This document shows positions 57,317 to 64,000 of a stretch of DNA of 64,000 nucleotides, piece after piece; the stretch's first letter is position 1, and each line of letters begins with the position of its first letter. The DNA comes from Triglochin maritima (Eukaryota > Streptophyta > Magnoliopsida > Alismatales > Juncaginaceae). The notes under the pieces are model-generated. The model saw only the letters and a program-made list of their open reading frames with translations. It searched no databases and was not told where the DNA came from. Location of the stretch: positions 682,001-746,000 of the forward strand of contig OY821789.1 of the NCBI GenBank assembly GCA_963682175.1, read 5' to 3'. Both the position numbers and the translations under genes were made by a program.

Positions 57317-59772
57317 CATCCAAGTATTGCATGAGTTGCCTCATGTTGGGTCGAGCGAACTCGGACTGATGGGCACACAATAACCCCAACCTCAACACCA
57401 ACTCCATCTCACTCTTATCAAACGCGCCTTCCAACCTCGAATCGGATGACTTCAACAGGTCACCCATGAACCAATTCTTCAACACCCAATCCACCGTTAT
57501 TATCTCATCCGACGGAGCACGTGGCTCGATCGGTCGACGCCCACTCGAAACTTCGAGGACAAATATGCCAAAGGCGTATACGTCTGTGGACGTGGTGGCT
57601 TTGCCAGTTCTCGTGAGCTCCGGGGCGATGTAGCCCATAGTTCCCACCACGTGTGTAGTCTGTGGGTTGCTTCCGTGGTCGTATAATCTTGCGAGGCCGA
57701 AGTCGCCTAGTCTGGCGGTCAAGTCTCCGTCCAAGAGGACATTGCTTGCCTTCACGTCGCGGTGGATCACTACTTGCTCCCAACCTTCATGCAAGTAGAG
57801 CAAGCCTGAGGCCACACCTCTGATAATAGACAACCTTTGGTTCCAGTCTAGTATTGCCTTATCTTTGCTCTCAAATAGTAGCTGTAACACATGCATTGAT
57901 CACACGTTGGTTATAAACTAAAAAACAATTTGTATGGTTGATTTTTACAATAACCACTTAAATATCTTATAATTTTTTGATATAAAAAAATTTAAAATTA
58001 ACAAACGAACTACCTAGTCATCAACGTAAATTAATAACCTTAAATACATACAATACAATGTTGCAGATTGAAGTCATTTTACAACTTAATTAGAATTTAT
58101 ACCCTCATTTTCTTCGCCCTCGTTAACATAACACTAATAAATTCAAAAAATAACGACAATCAAACCAACAATTAAGTACCTTGTCAAGGCTGCCGTTGGG
58201 CATAAAATCATATACAAGAAGAAGCTCCCCCTTCCGGCGACAATAGCCAAGCAATTGCACCAAGTTCCGGTGCCTGAGCCTTCCAACGCTTGCGATCTCA
58301 GCCACGAATTCCCTCATCCCTTGCCGAGAGTCATGCGACACCTTCTTCACTGCCACCTCCTCCTTTGTCCTCGGCAGCACTCCCCTGTAAACCAACCCGA
58401 ACCCTCCGGAACCCAGAAGCCTGTTATCCTTAAATCCATCGGTCGCAACAAACAAATCCTTGTACGAGAACCGGTGCGGTCCGTACTCCTCCTCCCACTC
58501 CTCCAGCACTTCGGCGAACTTGCGCCTTCTCCTCACCGCCAGTACAGCACACACTATAACCAAAATAAGGATCGTTGCCGTGGCGAACGGGAGAATGATG
58601 GTGAGAAGTGATGGTTTGGTCCGTGTTGCAAGCTTTGTCGTTGGAATTGGTGGGAGATTTTGGAGGTCTAATTTTTGAGATCTTCCGTTGACCTGGAAGC
58701 TCCATCCACGTATGTAGTGGGACGTAGGAATGGAGGAAACTGAACCTGAAAACCCCACGTACATGTTTTCCAACACCACGTCGGATAGATTGACTTTGGT
58801 GGAGAGGAAAGGTTGACTCATGTTGGACGCTTCGTTTAGTGGAGAAATTGTGACGTTCATCTCCGTGGCTTTGTTGTCGTAGTCGACCCACACCTACGGC
58901 CAATTTAATACGATTGGACGGAATTTAATACGATTCAAGTTGGTTTGCCAGATCCACCAGCTGATCTATCAATGCAAACTCCAACGACCAGCAATCACCC
59001 AGTCCACATATTTTAGCATATGTTATACAATTTAAAAATCATGTATATGTTCAAATTAACAAGACAGATTCACCCAACACAAACCAGTACAAATCTAATA
59101 TTCATCGCGTAATTAAGTGCTTAGATTTTAAAGAGACAGTAATAAGCAACGAATTGAATTGATTAAGGAAGGTATTCAAGTACGTACCTGCAAGGAGTCA
59201 GCGATAAAAGTGAGGTTGTGAAATTTCCCGTCGTAGAAGGAAGCAATAGGTTTTCCCCTGACGGGGTTGTGACCGTTCAGGAACACCCCGACTTTATTCT
59301 GGTTGAACTCATCGAACTCAACCGAGACGATGTGGTTGGCGGTGCTGCCGTTAGTGCTCGAGTTGAACACTCCAAGATACCAAGGCTCCTGTCCCAGAGG
59401 TAGACGGTTGGACTTGGAGAGCACGAGCGCCAGGCCCTGGGATCCTGTGGGGATGGACACGTTTGGGACCACGGAGATCACGAACGTGGTGGAAAACGAG
59501 AAAAGTTCGGCTTTCGGGTCGGGTCGGAAGCGAAGTGGGGTCGCATAGAAGGCGTGGCCGGCGCATTGAGGGGTGGGGTTGGTTAGCCTGAGGAGTCCGG
59601 TGGGGTTCACGCTGGCGCACCCGTCGACGGTGAGGTTTTCTTTGTGGAAGCCGTTGAGGGTGAACGATTTTTTGTCGTCGTCGACCGGAAGCGCTTGTTG
59701 TGATAGTGTAAGTATTACGGAGACGATCATGAAGAAGATGCAGAAGGTGGTGGTGGTGGTGGTTGGAGACAT
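57306..59772 (-). CDS. L-type lectin receptor-like kinase, C-terminus cut by a MITE
   Basis: Three exons (59772-59188, 58893-58180, 57881-57306) join in frame to 624 residues. They encode a signal peptide (CIFFMIVSVILTLSQQ), a lectin domain (FSFSTTFVISVVP, SVEFDEFNQNKVGVFLNG, VWVDYDNKATEMNV), a membrane segment (LTIILPFATATILILVIVCAVLAV), and a kinase with [45 protein letters not shown] and YIAPELTRTGK. The kinase ends after RPNMRQLMQYLD, where the MITE supplies the last codons VGV and a TAA, removing about 50 tail residues. The kinase core is complete, so a membrane receptor may still be made. Introns fall at LQ|VWVD and SLDK|LLF. An upstream Met at 59835 is possible, but the signal peptide favours 59772. 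Confidence 0.92.
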
Positions 59773-59835
59773 GTGTGTGTATGTTTGTGTTTCTTCAGTT
59801 GTGGATGAAGAGGAATGAGAACAAAGATTTGCCAC

Positions 59836-61127
59836 GAATGGTTTCTTTGATGATAAAGTTTTGACTCAGAAGTCCAACGAGCAAGTGAAACCCGAGCTGA
59901 AGGGAAACTATGATGTGGATATATAGCTTCTACTTGGTTGCGAGAAGAAATTGAGAAGCTCAAACTATATATATTATGAGCTGGACTTGGAGTGGTTGGC
60001 AACATTAATTGTGACGGGTGTCGGAGTCCTTACGATTTAAAATTTACAGATTTTTCACGAGGGAGGATAAGATATTGGTGGTTAAAAAGAAAAGAACTTG
60101 CAATCTCGTGTGATTATAGTTACTTAGACATTTATTTATTTTTTGTCTCGCCTTGAGCTGGTGCTCTGTGCCCAGTTGAAGATTCTTAACGTTGAAGTTA
60201 AGAGTTTGACTGGATGATGGAAAGGAGTTGAGGGTTGATTCCTTTATATTTTCTTATCACTGAATAAAACACAAATTGCTGAGCTAATAGTTGTGGACTA
60301 ACTTCTGGTGGACCATTACAACAAATTAATGATGCTCTGTACATGTCGCAGACTTCTCCGCACTATAGTGGATGATGGACTCAACATGGCAGGACCATTA
60401 AGCCGAAGGGCTACTCCAATGTGTGGCCACTGGTGAACAATTGACAATTATATCCGGAACTCCAATCAAAACCTACAACAAAAGGGCAATGGACCTACTC
60501 ATAGTTGAAATTTTTGGCCTCAATATTCTTCTAAATCCTTATCTTCAAAACTTGCTATTTTTTATTTTATTGTGTATAGTTTTTGCATTATTATGCATCC
60601 TCTGGCGAATCCAAGGTTTTAAACCCTACGGTGGGATTAATGTTGCCTGCACTGCATTTGCTGCAAATCCAAAGGAAAAGGTTGGAGTTAAAATGGGCTA
60701 ATGGCATGACACAATTGTGTCAAATTCACAGAAATTTAGCAGAAATATGGGTATTGATAGAAATGGAGAAAACATGGAGTCATCCTCAAGTACACCTATT
60801 TAAGGGTATTGACCTAAAGAAACAAACAAGAGCATCAATGCCAATAATAACAGGATCAATATTCATGCTTCCAGTCCTCAATCATATATGGTTTTTACAG
60901 TTTGTAATCCTTTTAAGTGCAAGATCTGGAGAGTTGCAATAGAAACTTTCTTCAACATCATTAAAGAAAGGATTACATTGAACTTAACAGAACAGTGCCC
61001 ATTGTTTATAGGGCACTACATGATTTCCTCCCACCGAAATATCACAAAACACAACACCAACATCAGCAAAGGCTTCCAAATGGGTGGGAAACAAAAACTG
61101 GAGAAGCAACATTTGAACATACCCCAC
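59836..61127. other. Region between the minus-strand LecRK and the acidic membrane protein
   Basis: The left part is the promoter side of the LecRK; the right part is the 3' flank of the next gene. The plus-strand ORFs at 60423-61235 have no recognisable domain and are likely chance. Confidence 0.5.
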
Positions 61128-62774
61128 TCATTCCGCTGCTACATCTTCAGTCTTTGCCTCGGTTTCAGGCAAAGTCGAAAGGTCAGCGCGGGCACCTACC
61201 CCGGCTTCTTCTGTAACTACATCAGCTTTGGCTAAAGGATCGTTTGAATCAACATGAGCAGTGGCCTCTTCCTCACTTGCGACACTGTCACCCTCAGTTG
61301 AGATGCCAGATGCATCTTCTGCTTCTTGTGTTTCATGAGTCGTGTTGGAGTTCTCCACTTGCTCGATCAAGATTTTCTGCGAGTCAGAGTTACCATCTTC
61401 TGCATTACTACTATCTTCTGCAGGATTAGAGTTTGTGTTCTCCACGCTGGTATCAATCACATTTGTTGAATTTTCACCAAGGGATCCATTCATGCTTAGA
61501 GTTGAATTCTGCAAATATGAGTTGTCACTTTCAACATCAACAGGCACAGATGAACTATTCTGAATTTCCATTGTCAAATTGTTTTGCTGCTCAGTTTCAT
61601 TAGTGGAATCTGTAGAATTGTTTTGCTGCTCATTTTTATTGGCAGAATCTGTTGAATTGTTTTGCTGCTCAGTTTCATTAGTGGAATCTGTCGAATTGTT
61701 TTGCTGCTCAATTTCATTACCAGAATCTGTCAAATTCTTTTGCTGCTTGGTTGCATTAACTAGATCTGTCAAATTGTTTTGCTGCTCGGTTGCAATAGCA
61801 AGATCTGTCAAATTGTTTTGCAGCTCAGTTGCACTGGTAGAATCTGCCAAATTATTTTGCTGCTCGGTTTCATTAGAAAATTCAGCTGATGTAGAGTTGG
61901 CGGTAGACTCACTCTCATGCTCACCCTCCATTAGAGAAATATCAGTCGTGGAACTGTTATTGACGAGGTCGGCCACACTGCTGTCAGAGAAAACACCAGA
62001 TTCTTCAACTTTAGTACCATCTTCAGTTTCAGTTGCATTATTACCAATTTGTAGACCATTTTCCATGTTCTCCATTTGCTCTTCGTTTACATTACTGTTT
62101 TCCATATTCTCCATTTGCTCCTCGTTCAGATTACCGTTTTCCATATTCTCCATTTGCTCTTCGTTTACATTACCATTTTCGAGGCTTTCGCCTTCCGACT
62201 CGGCTTTCTCAGTATCTCGAATGACAGCACTGGAAGCATCATCTCCTCTATAGTGCTCTTCGCGTGCCTCATGAGAGCCGACTTCTTCGTTCTCCTGATC
62301 CTTATTTTGTAACAACTCAATTTCCTTAAATTGACCATCTTTCCCCTCATCAACCTCCGACTCCTCCCCATGCTCCCTTTCTTCTTCGACACCCTCGCGA
62401 TCATTTTCATCAATCTCATCTTCTCCGATGCCCTTTGTTTCTTCCTCCTCTGGGTCTTCAAGTTTCACCTCAGGTTCCTCCTGTTCTGCCCCCTCATTTC
62501 CGTCATCCTCATTGTGATCTTCGGTCTCCACGGACGTGTCTATATGCACCTGAGGTAGGTCTTTTCTGCCAAACCTAAAGGACTCGGGAATGTTCTCCCC
62601 AACTCCATTTGATATCTTAATGCTGTTCTCTTCCAAAGCTTTCTTCCTGTCATTGGAATGCTTCACTTGGTAAAGAAGCCAAACGCAGACGGCAACCAAC
62701 ACACATATCTGAAGGGTGTGTTTAACCTTGAACCCTTTGGTCCTCTGGCTTCTACTCGATGATTGCTTGAACAT
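61128..62774 (-). CDS. Acidic single-pass membrane protein with 13-residue repeats, function unknown
   Basis: A 548-residue frame without introns. The N-terminus is basic (KQSSSRSQRTKGFKVKH), followed by one membrane segment (about 21-38, LQICVLVAVCVWLLYQV), which suggests a type II or signal-anchored protein. The rest is strongly acidic and low in hydrophobic residues. Three copies of a 13-residue unit (NGNVNEEQMENME) lie at about 205-245. About seven copies of another 13-residue unit (TEQQNNSTDSTNE) follow at about 310-400. These contain many N-x-S/T sites, so a lumenal or extracellular tail could be heavily N-glycosylated. Similar Glu/Asp-rich, TM-anchored plant proteins exist without known function. 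A 5' UTR intron is likely upstream. I assign no biochemical role. Confidence 0.8.
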   Translation of the reverse strand: MFKQSSSRSQRTKGFKVKHTLQICVLVAVCVWLLYQVKHSNDRKKALEENSIKISNGVGENIPESFRFGRKDLPQVHIDTSVETEDHNEDDGNEGAEQEEPEVKLEDPEEEETKGIGEDEIDENDREGVEEEREHGEESEVDEGKDGQFKEIELLQNKDQENEEVGSHEAREEHYRGDDASSAVIRDTEKAESEGESLENGNVNEEQMENMENGNLNEEQMENMENSNVNEEQMENMENGLQIGNNATETEDGTKVEESGVFSDSSVADLVNNSSTTDISLMEGEHESESTANSTSAEFSNETEQQNNLADSTSATELQNNLTDLAIATEQQNNLTDLVNATKQQKNLTDSGNEIEQQNNSTDSTNETEQQNNSTDSANKNEQQNNSTDSTNETEQQNNLTMEIQNSSSVPVDVESDNSYLQNSTLSMNGSLGENSTNVIDTSVENTNSNPAEDSSNAEDGNSDSQKILIEQVENSNTTHETQEAEDASGISTEGDSVASEEEATAHVDSNDPLAKADVVTEEAGVGARADLSTLPETEAKTEDVAAE

Positions 62775-63600
62775 CTATTCTTTATAAATTCGAACCGTCA
62801 ACTACGATATCAACAACACTTATCTGATAAATTGTTCCAGGAAAAACAAAAACAAAGGTCATTGCACAAACACTGCAGGATTCTGAAATACTGCAGATAA
62901 TTACAGGTTGGAGAGAAAAATGAACCCTAAAAAGAACCCTGAAATTTGAAATAAAAGTGAAACTATTATGATGAATCCTCAACTTATGTTCAAACCTCAC
63001 TAAGTTCTGAAATCAATGCCACTGTCTAAATCCTACAAATTCCAAATTTCCAAAATCAAACAAAATAAGTCCTTTTACTTCGTATCTACTTTGCAAAGTA
63101 ATCGTAAATGCTACATATTTAAGTCCTATTATGATAAAGCATTCTAATTACTAATCCATTCTAATATCAACAAGAAGATAAGTCAAACTAACAACAGAAG
63201 GCAGACCGAAACACAGAATCACACTATTTTTCAATAATCCAAACCCAACCCATTTCTCAAAAACATGAAACATCACCAACGGAACAAGAAAAAATAAATC
63301 TAACCTTCCCCGGATCTACCCTAAACCAATCTCCTCAAAACAACGGAAACTGACAGTTAACCACCACCAACACCAACGGATCAGAACAGAACAGAACAGA
63401 AATCTGCATGGCAAAGAGCACCAAAAGATGGAAGAGAGGGGATAAGAAGACATACCTGTTGTGAGAAAGAGAAGGGTTTGGGTGGTTTGGGGGCAGAGTG
63501 GGAGGGGAGAAGGGGAATAAATGGGACTATGGAGTCCAAAGTCAAAAAGGAAGGGTAGTTGCACTCCCACCACTGCAAAACTCAAGGTTTTATTCTTTTA
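62775..63600 (-). promoter_or_regulatory. 5' leader and probable 5' UTR intron of the acidic protein gene
   Basis: On the minus strand a good donor CAACAG|GTATGTC lies at about 63455, and the coding ATG at 62774 follows ATAAAGAATAG directly. This suggests a leader exon upstream of 63455 and an intron of about 680 bp. No coding sequence is seen in the region. Confidence 0.45.
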
Positions 63601-64000
63601 CAAGACCAAGATTAGATCTGAATGGAGATCTGAAACCAAAGGAGTTGGTAAAGACCAGACAAAGACAAAAGAATGACTTGTATCATTGTTTCTGGATAGT
63701 AATGTTTCTCGTGTTGGTTAATGGAACATTTCAGGTTTTTTGGTATCTATGACCTCCATGATACGCTTTTTTAGTGTTATCCTTTAGTTCCAATTTTGTC
63801 TAAATTATCTTGTATTTCTCTCTATTTAGCTCTATATTTCTTCTCATCTATCCACCCATTTGTTGTTATTTTGTCACTGTACTAAAATATAAGAACAACA
63901 CGACTACATTTTCTATCATTATGTGCAAAAAAGAGGATGACGCGCCCGGGAAACCATCCCTCCCCTACCCCACCAGGATAGATCATTTTTCTTGTATATA
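63601..64000. other. Right edge, no gene recognised
   Basis: Short T-rich sequence with no supported feature. Confidence 0.5.

Noticed and set aside
60423..61235. Plus-strand ORFs with a hydrophobic stretch (LLFFILLCIVFALLCIL)
   Set aside because: No domain, no supporting splice sites and no family resemblance. AT-rich DNA readily gives such hydrophobic frames.
61579..62253. 224-codon plus-strand ORF rich in FCCSVSLVESVEL repeats
   Set aside because: It is the antisense image of the 13-residue repeats of the minus-strand acidic protein.

Overview
The window is nuclear DNA from a flowering plant, most likely a eudicot. The evidence is split genes with GT-AG introns, AT-rich intergenic DNA, an L-type lectin receptor kinase (LecRK) cluster, an EPF-like peptide gene, a CBM22 xylanase, and plant-type transposons (RTE LINE, Ty3/gypsy with an initiator-Met primer site, PIF/Harbinger, hAT and Mutator-like elements). 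The species cannot be named from sequence alone. No CRISPR, prokaryotic operon, rRNA or tRNA gene was seen.

Layout. 1-4400: the 5' part of a GH10 xylanase gene on the minus strand; a 2.3 kb RTE LINE with an inverted 5' end sits in one intron. 5244-7350: small hAT and Harbinger-type MITEs. 7653-9177: a six-exon RAD6/UBC2-type E2 gene on the minus strand. 10219-17150: a transposon island with a hAT MITE, decayed PIF/Harbinger ORF1 and transposase genes, and an intact 821-codon hAT transposase ORF. 17354-21669: a ten-exon DUF676 lipase/esterase gene. 24398-24949: a three-exon EPF-like peptide gene. 25637-32150: a Ty3/gypsy element on the minus strand with one nearly complete 1.8 kb LTR, a truncated second LTR, stops in gag and a long intact pol frame. 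34887-36224: an intronless mitochondrial cysteine desulfurase (NFS1) whose upstream region is rich in TGGGCC/T motifs. 38994-41778: a Mutator-like element with long inverted ends.

42404-59772 is a LecRK cluster of four loci. One is complete (42404-44942), one is a near-identical lectin-domain fragment (46670-47112), one is a frameshifted pseudogene with a hAT MITE in its intron (48206-51554), and one on the minus strand is cut short at its C-terminus by an 812 bp hAT MITE (57306-59772). A Harbinger ORF1 relic and a hairpin-like Mutator MITE lie between them. 61128-62774 is an acidic single-pass membrane protein with 13-residue repeats; its function is unknown.

The genes do not form a pathway. 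What links them is transposon activity: at least seven insertions have readable target-site duplications or inverted ends, and two of them directly alter the transcript structure of receptor kinase genes. The most unusual single feature is an array of 13 exact 10-bp palindromes with regular spacing inside the gypsy LTR. I found no clear case for a new multi-gene system.
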